A DNA stretch of 19,663 nt from Stenocarpella maydis (taxonomy: Eukaryota; Ascomycota; Sordariomycetes; Diaporthales; Diaporthaceae). This document shows, piece by piece, positions 1-9,334 of this stretch. The stretch's first letter is position 1, and each line of letters begins with the position of its first letter. The notes beneath the pieces are model-generated. The model made no database searches. It had not been told where the DNA came from and saw only the letters and a program-made list of their open reading frames with translations. The stretch lies in the NCBI GenBank assembly GCA_002270565.1, contig NQMI01000007.1, positions 862,577 to 882,239 of the forward strand, read 5' to 3'. The translations under genes were made by a program, and so were the position numbers.

Positions 1-316
1 GGAATTGAAGAGGCAGGTTTGGGCCTAGTTGCCTTGGACCAAGATGTAATAAATTTGATCAGGGAGCAGAATTTCCAGCAATATTCAAATTGCCACAGAG
101 CCACCGCATGCGTGGGCCCAGGGGGTAAGACCAACATACGGAGGGTATCACAAGACCGAGTGAAGGGCTTACCAGAAGCCTAACTTCCAATATACAAGTT
201 GATCCCCAGACACCAATTATCCACCATCCACCAGATCGACCCAGACACCAATACAGCGACCCTGCTGAAACACACACACGCTGAACTGAATGCTATTTTA
301 TAGCACAATCATCAGA
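1..316 (+). mobile_element. LTR of family A, copy 1 (5' part outside window)
   Basis: This stretch aligns by eye with the 3' half of the LTR copies at 736-1424 and 9294-9891. Shared blocks are the GGGCTTA..AGAAGCC segment, the GCGACCCTGC..GAAACACACACACGCTGAACTGAATGCTATT block and the end TCATCAGA. The start lies before the window, so it cannot be told whether this is a 5' LTR or a solo LTR. The TATA motif found in the other two copies reads GGGTATCACA here, so this promoter looks broken. The short ORF that starts 75 bp downstream would fit a 5' LTR. Confidence 0.8.
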
Positions 317-391
317 AATCTCACACGCTTCTTTCTTAGTGCCAGCAGATTAGTATCAACCATAACACACCTTAAGCTACATAACTAATCT

Positions 392-715
392 ATGGAAATA
401 CCTACCAAATCAGACTTAGCAATTACGCTTCCAGCCATTTATAATAAATCTAACATTATCCAATAACTAAATGAAAAACTTCTAACGGATAAGCCCGTAG
501 ATATCCTACTCTATACAGCTAAATATCGTCTACTTAGTGTTAAAAAAAACCAGAACATAATTTCCTTCCAACCTTAATTCAATCTATCCTTAGTTTATAG
601 TGCTAAGCCAGAGATATATAAAAGGTCCTTAGAGTTATTATTTCAGTCCTCTTAGGATTACCCCATAACTAAACACTTATTAACATTGCTATGGCTAAAT
701 TGCCCTTAGTACTAA
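392..715 (+). pseudogene. RIP-broken ORF fragment downstream of LTR A1
   Basis: Reading from the ATG at 392 gives about 105 codons interrupted only by TAA and TAG (for example after Ile-Ile-Gln, after Phe-Gln-Pro and after Gln-Ser-Ser), the pattern expected when Gln codons are RIP-mutated. The predicted peptide is Leu/Lys/Ile-rich with no motif I recognise. Its place just after LTR A1 suggests the N-terminal part of the gag of element A, cut off by LTR A2 at 736. This assignment is inference from position only. Chance reading in AT-rich DNA is the alternative. Confidence 0.35.
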
Positions 716-735
716 TTATAATATAATAAGCCTTT

Positions 736-1424
736 TGTTATCAACAAGAAACCGCCAGAAACAGGCTTGGTACTGATATACCGATGCCAAAGGCAGATAT
801 AACCTAGACTAAAATAATTGTTTAAGTAATTCCCAAGACCCTTTTATACATACAATGGAGTATACCCTAGTAACTCGGAAGTCAGATGCCGAAATTTTCG
901 CTAAGTACCGGCCGCAGTCGGGCGTGACGCAGAGATGCACATCTTGGGGTGTGGTGGCCCCATTAATCAGATTATTTGAGAGTATGCCTGGCATGTAATG
1001 CACCTAATTCAACCATTCTGCATTACCCTTTATTTTACCCAAAAAGATATGGACATAAGTGGCATGGAAGCTTGATTATCTGAAGTTTAATATTAATAAT
1101 TTGGGTATTGCTTAGGCCTAAACCCCATGGTGTATGGCAGTTGCTAGACCTAAGAATGAGTAGTGGTCCTGAAGGGGCGAATTTTTATAATCCCGGCATT
1201 TGCAATTTTGCACCAGAGCCGACCACAGCCTGTCCAGGAAACCGACGTCGGGAGTATATAAATAGAGAGAGGGCACAGAAAAGCCCAACTCTAATCAACT
1301 ACAAACTTGATCCAGCACCAACTGGTCATTGTTCCACAGAATCGCCCTCAGGGCACCACAGCTGACGAACTGCTGGAAAACACACCCTGAACTGAATGCT
1401 ATTATATAGCACAAATTCATCAGA
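736..1424 (+). mobile_element. LTR of family A, copy 2
   Basis: It starts TGTTATCAAC and ends TTCATCAGA, and can be followed along its whole length against the copy at 9294-9891 (shared TTTTCGCTAAGTAC, GCGTGACGCA, CTGCATTACCC, TTTGGGTATTGCT and the 3' blocks). It is about 689 bp, longer than the 598-bp copy at 9294 because of inserted AT-rich bases. The flanks, CCTTT on the left and CCCAT on the right, are not a convincing target duplication. It may therefore be the 3' LTR of a deleted element that begins at LTR A1, or a solo LTR with decayed flanks. The small ORFs inside it are not coding. Confidence 0.8.
1255..1263 (+). promoter_or_regulatory. TATA box of LTR A2
   Basis: TATATAAAT lies about 160 bp before the LTR end, just after a GACGTCGG block. 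It is at the same place as TATATAA in the copy at 9294-9891, so it probably marks the retroelement promoter at the U3/R boundary. Confidence 0.55.
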
Positions 1425-1734
1425 CCCATATCCTAGCAATTACAAGCTCTTAATACTACATAATACAGCTAAAGTTAAAAAGAGGGAATAAGGAGTATAT
1501 ATGTAATACGCTACCTACAGACTAAGTAAAAATATATAAGAACTAAAATTATAATTCAAATCTCCTAAATGAAAATAATTTAAACTTAGGAAATTCTAAC
1601 TCTAGATATTATATTGAAATGAATGTAAAAAAGCCTAAATATCTAAACATAACAAAAGGCACCACTATATAAATACTAAGAAAACACCTTATAAAGGCGC
1701 ACTATTTAAGGATAAAGAATAACGAAGGGAGAAG
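1425..1734 (+). other. 3' internal end of a B-related element, with polypurine tract
   Basis: There is no gene here. The sequence is very AT-rich. Its last 30 bases (TTAAGGATAAAGAATAACGA, then GAAGGGAGAAG at 1724-1734) resemble the bases just before the 3' LTR of element B (about 10508-10537, ending AAGAAGGGAGATAG). This looks like the polypurine tract that primes plus-strand synthesis, so the segment is probably the tail of the internal region of a second, related element whose remainder is missing. Confidence 0.5.
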
Positions 1735-2202
1735 TATTTGATAACACACACATGCAGCTAACCTAACGCAGAAGACAATCCGTAGGGCAGGAATACAGTC
1801 GCCAGAAGGTCATCCCATGAACTAATCAGTGACGCCACTTTATTAGGGTTAGGGTTAGGGTCTGGCTTGCAATACTTAATTACAAGTCATGCAAGCCTGC
1901 TTAAAGGATAAAGTATTAAGCCTCATATAATAGCTTGATGGCTCAATACGCAAGCCTGCAAGCCACTTAGAGTTAGAATATATATATAAAATATAGTTAT
2001 TCAAACTACAGTAGATAAGGTTTTATAGAACAGACTCTCTAGTCGTTAATCTAAGTACTCAATCCCAGCATTAGATAGCCTCACAGCTAGTAATCATTAT
2101 CAAATAACAATATTACTTAACAACCGCCTAACAACATATTCCAAACATAAACCCCTAATCTTTCAGTCTAAAAAAGCATCGGAAACACTTTATACATATA
2201 CA
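1735..2202 (+). mobile_element. LTR related to family B, probably a 3' LTR
   Basis: The 3' two thirds (from about 1966) match LTR B2 and B3 clearly: a shared GAACAGACTCT.TAGTCGT block, ATTAGATAGCC.CACAGCTAGT, CAACCGCCTAA and AAACCC.TAATCTTT. The 5' third is different and carries three telomere-like TTAGGG units. Start TATTTGATAACA and end ATATACA correspond to TATTATGAGCC and ATTACA of the full-length element, and the length (468 bp) agrees with 466 bp. A polypurine tract precedes it, so it reads as the 3' LTR of a diverged relative. Its right edge abuts the minus-strand gag relic. Confidence 0.7.
1843..1860 (+). repeat. Three TTAGGG units inside the LTR
   Basis: Three exact TTAGGG hexamers stand in tandem. 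One AGGGTTAGGGT remnant is at the matching place in LTR B2 (about 2821-2831) and in B3 (about 10660-10670), so the block belongs to the LTR family rather than to a chromosome end. Confidence 0.85.
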
Positions 2203-2203
2203 T

Positions 2204-2698
2204 AGGCTTATCTAGTCTCCTATATCATTATACCAAAGTTAAAGGAATGCTTAATCATATAATATATTATAAATTTTAATAACTTATTAAATACTATAAA
2301 CATACATAGTATCAATCTAGTTATAATTACCTTCTAGTTATTGCCCTTATAGTTAATAAAGAATGCATGAAATTTATTATCTAAAGGGGTTTGGTTTATA
2401 TCAGACTATATATTTTATATTATCGCCTTTACCCTCAAGCAACTTAAAAAGAGTAATAATAACCTAGTATCCTCTTCTAGTAAAGTTAAAGTATGTCTCT
2501 TATATGGGGACCATTTTTATTATTCCTTTTATAGGGGCAGTTGTATCTTTTAAAGAGCAGCTAGAAGTTCGCTTGAGGATAATAATAGCCATCCCGAGGA
2601 TAACCCATGCATCAAAGTTCCTTTAGGTAGTTGCCTCCATCCGCTAGTTATTATTATACCAGCAGTTAAGGTAGAACTGGTTACTATTAAGGTACTAG
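2204..2698 (-). pseudogene. Gag-like gene of element D, third (3') segment
   Basis: This is the downstream part of the minus-strand gag-like gene that begins at 12946. When element B (2699-11003) and one ACTAG duplication are removed, the frame running leftwards from 11009 continues here, with only TAG/TAA interruptions, into an Asn/Gln-rich tract (with Cys-Trp-Tyr-Asn-Asn-Asn) and further to about 2204. Near the left end the peptide shows Asp-Gln-Ala-Phe, a feature I associate with fungal gag-like proteins, but the assignment rests mainly on continuity. There may be an undetected frameshift near 2640, where a second frame is also open. The B-related LTR cuts it at about 2203. Confidence 0.5.
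2694..2698. repeat. Target-site duplication ACTAG, left copy of element B
   Basis: ACTAG stands directly before the LTR start. The same five bases stand at 11004-11008, directly after the 3' LTR end ATTACA. Confidence 0.85.
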
Positions 2699-3164
2699 TA
2701 TTATGAGCCAACAGCGATGGCACCCCAGGGACCCGTTCTGACGACCTGAGCCAGCAAAACAGGTGCCACAACGCAACCCCGCAGGCACTTAACAGCGGAG
2801 TCAGCACCCCAGGTCAGGACCAGGGTTAGGGTCAGGAACCCACTCCACCAAGCTGGATATATTGGATATAAGTTATCCAACATATCCCCAGCCTCAGCCC
2901 GGATATATTAGATATAAGTTATCCAACATAGCCCACTAAAGAGTCAGAATATATAATCACATAGTTATCACCACAGTAGATAGCTTTCATAAAACAGACT
3001 CTTTAGTCATCAATCTAAGTATTTAATCCCAGCATTAGATAGCCTCACAGCTAGTGATCATTATTAGTTAACAATATTATTCAACAACCGCCTAATAATG
3101 TATTCTAAATATAAACCCTTAATCTTTTAAGATTATATACTCAGAAAACCCTTTAATTATTACA
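2699..3164 (+). mobile_element. 5' LTR of element B
   Basis: 466 bp, the same length as the 3' copy at 10538-11003. By eye most differences are C/T or G/A, as RIP produces. A direct pair GATATA(T)TGGATATAAGTTATCC / GATATATTAGATATAAGTTATCC lies in the middle. AATATATAAT at about 2947 could be the TATA region. No clear tRNA primer-binding site follows the LTR; RIP may have erased it. Confidence 0.88.
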
Positions 3165-3234
3165 TTTTAATAACTCTTATTCATACATTATTATGCAGAC
3201 TTTAAGCAATATTATACGTGAAACCCTTTATAAT

Positions 3235-4240
3235 ATTGGACTCTGGAATAACCACCCCTACCTACAACCTCCTCCATGAACTGGATGAACTTGCTAATAA
3301 TGAGGCTATAGACCCTTATATTTAGGAACTAGTTAATAAGGTTGGGCAGTTGCGCCTTCTCATAGAAGGTCAAGCTCAGCATAATGCGGAAGTCAAACAG
3401 CTTTAATAAGAGATCACCACTCTCCAAGCCAGAGCCAACATCATTAACACCCCAATCCAAATAAAGGAATATATTAGACTCAACACTCTAGCCCCCTATA
3501 ATAGAACCGCTAGACAACTTTAGGCACACCTAATGCAGGTTAGGGCCTACTAGCGCTTCCATGGTCTAGATATACAGCCTAGCAGAAAAAGGGTTATGCA
3601 TACATCCTCTTTCCTTAAAGGACAAGCTTTAGCTTAGTTTAAACCCTACCTAACTGACTTTATTAACGCAGAGTCATTTGAAGCCTGCAAGCTTGAAATG
3701 CAGTAGATTTTCAGCAGCTATAAAGGCTACAAGGATGCCCTTAGGTCCCTGTTTTAGGACCTAAATGAAGAACAGTAGGTAGAAAGGGACCTAGCGAATT
3801 GCAAATAGTGCAGTTTAATAATTAATTATAGCAGAATTCCAGCAAATCTATACTAATTATTACTATATATAAGAAATTTATATTCTACTATAGATTGAAG
3901 GATAAAGTAAAGGATGAACTCAGCAAAGTTATAAACTAACCTAATGATTTTCTATATTATTAGAAATAGCATCTAGATTGATAATAGACTCTATAAATAA
4001 TCTTAAAAAAAAAGAACGAATAAACTTCTAAAAAAACTAGATTTTAAAAAAAAAAAAAAAAAACAAAAAAGAAGTATCAGAAGCTAAGCACCTAGTAGGG
4101 ATAGCACATAGGACCTATAAAAATATTACCTAATATAAGGATAAGAAAAAATTAAGTGCTATAACTATAGTAAGATGGGATACTTCACTTAGAATACTGG
4201 GCTCTAAAGAAAAATGGGACTGGAAGTTAGTACCTAAAGG
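3235..4240 (+). pseudogene. gag: Gag of element B, RIP-degraded
   Basis: This is the structural capsid/nucleocapsid protein of a Ty3/Gypsy element. The frame from Asn-Leu-Leu-His-Glu-Leu-Asp (about 3270) runs through a coiled coil into a retrotransposon-gag capsid domain at about 3470-3780. It shows Gln-Val-Arg-Ala-Tyr-stop-Arg-Phe-His, then Ser-Ser-Phe-Leu-Lys-Gly-Gln-Ala-Leu-Ala-stop-Phe, where the stop replaces the usual Trp. A second recognisable block near 3900-3990 (Leu-Lys-Asp-Lys-Val-Lys-Asp-Glu-Leu, later Ile-Asp-Asn-Arg-Leu-Tyr) is typical of the capsid C-terminus. A zinc knuckle at 4157-4198 reads Cys-Tyr-Asn-Tyr-Ser-Lys-Met-Gly-Tyr-Phe, so the second Cys and the His have become Tyr. 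There are several frame changes, one around an 18-A tract at 4046. The exact start is uncertain. Confidence 0.85.
4046..4063 (+). repeat. A18 homopolymer in gag
   Basis: Eighteen A in a row, followed by CAAAAAAG, within the Lys-rich part of the gag C-terminus. Slippage here probably changes the reading frame. Confidence 0.9.
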
Positions 4241-4456
4241 AATCCAATAAGCTAATGAAGCTACCTGCTAAGCCAGTATAGCCACTTGCAATACATAAGG
4301 ACCACCCAGATCCAAACCAATGGGAACTTGCAAATAAATACTATATTATAGAATAAATATATATAACTTTTAGGTATACCCAGACTAGGACCTGGATGAA
4401 GGATGTAACTTCTATACCCTAATACAGTCTACCTCTAAATAGTTTATACTGTGTAT

Positions 4457-4475
4457 AAAAAAAAAAAAAAAAAAA
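4457..4475 (+). repeat. A19 homopolymer
   Basis: Nineteen A in a row after GTGTAT, at the end of a poorly readable stretch between the gag zinc knuckle and the linker region. It is probably a slippage product. Confidence 0.9.
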
Positions 4476-4499
4476 TATTAGAAAGATAAGGCATAATAG

Positions 4500-5460
4500 C
4501 AGCCTATCCTACTAATGAAGAGCCTAGAACCCTAGAAAGGCATACATATCGCTTAGTTGGACAACTTGCTTCAACGATAACTATGCTACTTACTATAGTA
4601 ATAAGGAGGCCACCGGATGGTTTCCTAAGAATGCTTTAGGGAAGCAGGGAAGAACTCTAGCGATAGGAAATAGGGAGGAGCTCCCACAGATTAACCCCAG
4701 GATAGAAGGAAAGCCTATCCCTCAGGCCCTACTTGCGCTATAAACCTAATAGAAGGAACCGCAAGACTGTCTAAAATAAGTGCCCTTCTAGCCCTAAGAA
4801 GTAATATCATAGCAGTTATAATTATAGGGAGGCCTTTTAAAGAAACTATAAGATAACCTACCTAGGAATATAGGAGACCAGGAGATTTAGGACGCAGGTA
4901 TCCATCATATAACATATAGATATCTCTTATATCCTATTTTATAATAAAGACCCATTTAAAACAGAATTATAAATAAAAGCTATTTCCCTAGTATATTTAG
5001 GTAAAAATATTAAATATATATATAAGCATAATGATTTTAAGAACTAGCACCTATATTAAAAATATAATAAGATGGGATATACCCTAATAAGGCTGGACTC
5101 CCACATACCTTTAGAATGCCTCTAGAACCCTAACGGATGGGCAAATTGCAATAAACCAACTTGCAAGGTGCATATACTTAATAAAGCTTAAGACTAGCAT
5201 CTGCTAAGGCAGCAGGGGCTGCTACTTAAAACTATAACAATAAAGGAACAAGATTACTATATGCGATAGCTAGTTAATAACCTGCAAGAATCACAAAACA
5301 TCACAAAGTAAAATCTCAAGAGCATTAAAGAGGTCCTAGCTACAGACAAACAGTTAAAAAACTAGAAGGGCTATTTATAAAGCCTTAAGCAGCAACCAAA
5401 TATATCACGAGGTACTTATACGCAACAACAAGCAACTACAGCCACCTAATGGTATAAGTA
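4500..5460 (+). pseudogene. Gag-protease linker of element B, Cys-rich
   Basis: The frame at about 4550-4900 reads Leu-Ser-Trp-Thr-Thr-Cys-Phe-Asn-Asp-Asn, then Gly-Trp-Phe-Pro-Lys, a block I have seen in the gag-pol linker of fungal chromoviruses, although I cannot name a domain. Many TAG/TAA codons stand at Gln positions. A second Cys-bearing block at about 5045-5175 (Lys-Met-Gly-Tyr, then Cys-Leu, Asn-Cys-Asn-Lys-Pro-Thr-Cys-Lys-Val-His) may be another degraded metal-binding segment. From 5200 to 5460 the peptide is Gln/Lys-rich and predicted helical. The frame changes at least twice. Function is inferred from position between gag and protease only. Confidence 0.55.
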
Positions 5461-5790
5461 GAGCTAGAATACATATAATGCTTAGCACTTATTAATAATG
5501 GAGCACAAGGGAATTTCATTTCCCTAAAGATAGTAAATAGATATTACCTATTATAGCATAAGAAAAGGGAACCCTACAGACTCAATACAGTGGATGGAAC
5601 TAAAGTATCTTATGGTAATGGAGTTATAGATATAGAGACTGATCCCCTCTTAATTCAGATTTACAACTATATGGAATCACTATCATTTAATATTATTAAG
5701 ATAGCAAATCATTAGTTAATCTTGGGAATACCTTGGTTAAGAAAAAACAATCCCTAAATTAATTAGACCACTAGCTAGATCTTTTAGGAT
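5460..5790 (+). pseudogene. Retropepsin-like aspartic protease domain of element B
   Basis: This domain would cut the gag-pol polyprotein. The reading Ala-Leu-Ile-Asn-Asn-Gly-Ala-Gln-Gly-Asn-Phe-Ile matches the retropepsin active site Asp-Ser/Thr-Gly-Ala, but the catalytic Asp codon is AAT (5494-5496) instead of GAT, consistent with RIP. Further on, Leu-Ile-Leu-Gly-Ile-Pro-Trp-Leu at about 5720-5750 matches the conserved Ile-Leu-Gly-hydrophobic flap-end motif of Ty3 proteases. The stretch between is unusually clean, with few stops. It precedes reverse transcriptase by about 350 bp of Lys/Glu-rich linker. Confidence 0.82.
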
Positions 5791-6114
5791 AATGCTATTC
5801 CCCAGAAGAAGGTTGCAATTAACAGCAAGGGAAGGAATTATATTACTAAGGATAGCGAATAGGCAATGCACTCAAATAGACCCATAAATACCTCTAAGGA
5901 CAGGCAGAAGGCTGGGCTCCAGGAAGATAGAGAAGGATTAAGTCACTCAGACTTCTTATAGGAGGATTAAAGCCAATTAGGAGATCGCCACTCCAACACA
6001 ACCAGTTAACACACAATACAGGAAACATAATGATACCTCCTTTACCTAAAAGAAGAGAGAGAAAGAAATAAGACCAACAGACTAATATAAATACTAAAAG
6101 ACTATTATGAATTT

Positions 6115-7447
6115 AAGAAAGTGTTTTAAGAACAACTCAATACTATATTGCCATAATACATATAATAGGACTATAAAATACCATTAAAACCTGGAATAAC
6201 ACCCCAATTCAAGCCCATCTACAGACTCAATAAAGAACAACTTAAAGCACTTAGGGAATACCTTAATGAAAACCTCCAGAAGGGATTCATTAGGCTATCA
6301 TAATCACTAGCCGGATACTTAATCCTCTTTATACTAAAGAAGAATGGCAAGCTATAACTTTATATAAACTACTAATAATTAAATAATATCATAATTAAAA
6401 ACCAATACCCTCTCCCGCTTATTAAGGAATTACGGGACCAACTTAAAGGAGTAAAATAATTCATAGCACTTAACTTAAAGCACGGATATAACCTTATCTA
6501 AATAAAAGAAGGAGAAGAATGAAAAATAGCATTTAGAACACACTACAAACATTACGAAATAATAGTTATGCTTTTTAGATTAACTAATACACCTGTATTA
6601 TTCTAGGAAATAATCAACTAAGTCCTAAGCGAATACCTTAATATCTTTATTATTGCCTACTTAAACAACATTCTCATCTTCTCAGAAAACCTCAACAATC
6701 ACAAGGAATATATTAAAAAGGTTCTCTAAAAACTTTAGGATGCCAATCTCCTAATAAAACCAGAAAAGTATAGTTAGCATATATAAAAAGTTAACTACCT
6801 TAGGTACATAATTAAACCAGGAAAAATCAAGATGCAAGAAGGAAAAGTTAAAGTAATTAAGGAATAACCAACCCCTATAAATATTAAGGATATTAGAGCA
6901 TTCCTTAAATATACTAACTTCTATTAACAATTCATTACATAATATAGTAATATTACGAAACTATTAACAAACCTTACCAAGAAAGATTATATCTTTAGGT
7001 AAACAAATACTTAAGGATAAGATTATAAGAGACCCTATACTTAAGGAAGCAGACCCAGGGAAGGAATTTAAAATCCATATAAACGCCTTAGATAATGCTA
7101 TAGGTAGAGAACTCACTTAAAAAGATAAATAAGGAAGGATATATATTATTATAAACTTTAGCAAGAAATTCAATAAACTAGAAACCCAATATACTACTCC
7201 CAATAAGGAATTCATAATAATAATATATATATTTCAGGAATAGCAGCACTACCTTATTAGAGCTAAAAAGCAAATCAAGCTTTATATAAACCATAAGAAT
7301 CTTATAACCTTCACGATAACTAAGACTCTCAACAAGTAACAGATTAAATACATAGAATTCTTATTATAATTCAACATTAAGGTTATTCATATAAAGAGAG
7401 CTAAGAATATAAGAGCAAATATACTTAGCTAAAGGCCCGACCATCAG
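6115..7447 (+). pseudogene. pol: Reverse transcriptase and RNase H of element B
   Basis: Reverse transcriptase copies the element RNA to DNA and RNase H removes the RNA template. RT is readable from about 6115 to 6760. Fingers and palm show Tyr-Arg-Leu-Asn and Pro-Leu-Pro-Leu-Ile. The first catalytic Asp block reads Phe-Ile-Ala-Leu-Asn-Leu-Lys (Asp to Asn at 6472-6474). The YxDD box reads Tyr-Leu-Asn-Asn (6658-6669), both Asp being lost. The connection region (Ala-Phe-Leu-Lys-Tyr-Thr-Asn-Phe-Tyr) follows. After a frame change near 7010-7050, RNase H runs 7052-7447. It includes Asn-Phe-Ser-Lys-Lys-Phe, Asn-Lys-Glu-Phe, His-Tyr-Leu, Asn-His-Lys-Asn-Leu and ends Arg-Pro-Asp-His-Gln. Stops are nearly all TAA/TAG at Gln positions. 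The enzyme cannot be active. Confidence 0.92.
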
Positions 7448-7559
7448 AATAAAGATTCATCTATAGAATGAATAGTATTTAAAACTCAAGAAGATAGAAG
7501 CCTCATTCTCAATTAAGAACTTAATACCACAATTAAACTCAACTTCCAAATTAGAAAAA

Positions 7560-8370
7560 CCCCCATAAATCCTAAAGAATAAAACGAATTAATTAAGGAA
7601 ATATATAAGGCACCAGCATATGGCTACTAAGGAGTAGCAGCAACCATTAAGAGAATCCAGTAGGACCACCAGATTCCCAAACTCAAGAAAAAGGTTCAGA
7701 CTATCATTAGCAAATGCAACTCATATAATAAAAACAAGGCCTCCAGGTACAAATCATATAGATTACTAAAACCCCTACCAGTACCTATAACTATATGGTT
7801 ATCTATCAGTCTGGACTTTATTATTAAGCTACCTCTCTTACGAGAACCCTTAACTAGAGTACTATATGATAGTATTCTGGTAGTGGTTTATAGACTAAGC
7901 AAGTATACATACTTTATACTATATAAGGAAGCCAGTATAGTATAAGAACTTGCATATATGTTTCTATAAATCATTATAAGCAACTATAGAATGCTATATA
8001 AGATTATCTCAAATAAAGATAAGCTCTTTATATTAAACTTCTGGAAGTCCCTAATAAAGCAACTTAGAGTGAAATATAAGCTCTCAACTATAGCATACCT
8101 GCAAACAGACGGATAAATAGAATGAATTAACCAGATTATAGAATAATACCTCAAACACTATATTAACTAGTTATAGGATAATTGGGTTAAATTGCTATTA
8201 TTAGCACAATTTGCTTATAATAGCATAACAACCAGTATGACTAGACAGTTACCTTTCTTTACACTCTATAAATATAAACCTCAGGCATACTATGAGTTAC
8301 TGCCAGATGACACTTTAGTAGAATTAGTAGAATAAAAGGCAATATAAATCAGATAGATCCAAAAGGATAT
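7560..8370 (+). pseudogene. Integrase core of element B
   Basis: Integrase inserts the DNA copy into the genome. The N-terminal His2-Cys2 zinc module at about 7615-7735 is damaged: it reads Tyr-Gly-Tyr-stop-Gly-Val-Ala-Ala-Thr, and Cys-Asn-Ser-Tyr-Asn-Lys where Cys-x2-Cys is expected. The core shows Ser-Leu-Asp-Phe-Ile-Ile-Lys-Leu-Pro with the first catalytic Asp kept (7814-7816). The second, usually Ser-Asp-Arg/Lys-Asp, reads Ser-Asn-Lys-Asp (Asn at 8012-8014). The third motif reads Gln-Thr-Asp-Gly-stop-Ile-Glu with its Glu kept. Downstream Phe-Ala-Tyr-Asn-Ser matches the conserved C-terminal helix. Order after RNase H is the Ty3/Gypsy arrangement. Confidence 0.92.
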
Positions 8371-8399
8371 TCAAGCAGAACTTTCTTTTATGCAAAAAC

Positions 8400-8840
8400 G
8401 AATAATAAAATACGCAAATTAAAAAAGAATTAAGGGACTAATTCTTAAGGAGGGAGATAAAGTCTACCTTCTCCGCTGAAACATCAAAACCAAGCAACCT
8501 AACGACAAGCTCGATTATAAGAAAATCAGCCCATTCAAAATTCTAAAGAAACAATCAGATACTAACTACAAGCTCTTACTACCCAAGGGAATGAGACAAC
8601 ACAACAATTTCCATATTTCTCTTCTCAAACTAGCACCAGAAAACGCAAAACTTAAAATACAGATTGAAACCCTTAATAAGTATAATAAGGAATATAAAGT
8701 GGAAAGCATCTTGGACTTAAGACAACACCAAGGGACAACAGAATATCTAATCAAATGGAGAGGATATAACACCAGTGAAAACACATAAGAGCCAGAATAG
8801 AACCTTATGTACTGCAGATAACTCTTAAAGGATTTTAAGG
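8400..8840 (+). pseudogene. Integrase GPY/F module and chromodomain of element B
   Basis: The GPY/F module lies at about 8446-8590 (Glu-Gly-Asp-Lys-Val-Tyr-Leu-Leu, then Ile-Ser-Pro-Phe-Lys-Ile, then Leu-Leu-Pro-Lys-Gly-Met). It is followed by His-Ile-Ser-Leu-Leu-Lys-Leu. The chromodomain at about 8692-8830 reads Tyr-Lys-Val-Glu-Ser-Ile-Leu-Asp, then Glu-Tyr-Leu-Ile-Lys-Trp-Arg-Gly-Tyr, then Thr-stop-Glu-Pro-Glu, where the stop is the conserved Trp. In living chromoviruses this domain binds methylated histone H3 and directs insertion to heterochromatin. The stretch 8591-8788 has no stop, the longest clean piece of pol. It is in frame with the GPY/F module. Confidence 0.9.
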
Positions 8841-8923
8841 CCTAGAACTCAGCCCCAGCTGAAACAACCAGCAACCAACAGAAACAGCTCAGGAGAACTA
8901 ACAGGCCTACCAAGCAACCCAAC

Positions 8924-9178
8924 AACTAAACCAGTCAAGCTCTCAACCAATAGAAGGGTCTACCGGGCGAAAACTCAACCAGTAGAAGGGTCTACCAGTT
9001 GAAAGCTCTGCCAGTTGACCGCTCGACCAGTAGAAGCTACACGCACGGGCCATTCGACCAGTCAAACCCTCAACCAGTCTAGCAGTCTACCAGGCAAACA
9101 TTCTACCAGTCGACCTATCTACCAGTCGATATATCTACTAATCAACCATTTGACTAATCAAAGCATTCAACCAATCGA
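8924..9178 (+). repeat. 16-bp minisatellite at the 3' end of pol
   Basis: About sixteen degenerate units of 16 bp, consensus roughly NNNTCTACCAGTCNAN. Examples are CATTCTACCAGTCGAC, CTATCTACCAGTCGAT and CCCTCAACCAGTCTAG. Because 16 is not a multiple of 3, one frame gives a Ser/Thr/Pro/Gln-rich peptide with a period of 16 residues. It follows the chromodomain tail and ends about 30 bp before the stop of the antisense gene. No function is evident. Confidence 0.8.
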
Positions 9179-9288
9179 TCAGTTATTAAGTAAATTTCCC
9201 TATTAACAATCAAGCAGCACCAGATAAGCTACCTATAGGCGTACTTCCTCCAGCACCAACATCCAGGAATTTCTCCTACTCAGCATTT

Positions 9289-9293
9289 AAATC
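9289..9293. repeat. Target-site duplication AAATC, left copy for LTR A3
   Basis: AAATC directly precedes TGTTAAACGG. The same five bases follow the LTR end CATCAGA at 9892-9896. Removing the LTR and one copy restores the antisense frame. Confidence 0.8.
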
Positions 9294-9334
9294 TGTTAAA
9301 CGGAACCGCTCAGCAGGGCGTTGGTACTCCGTGC

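Noticed and set aside
1843..1860. Telomere or subtelomere junction
   Set aside because: There are only three units, and a remnant of the same motif sits at the same place in the two other B-type LTRs.
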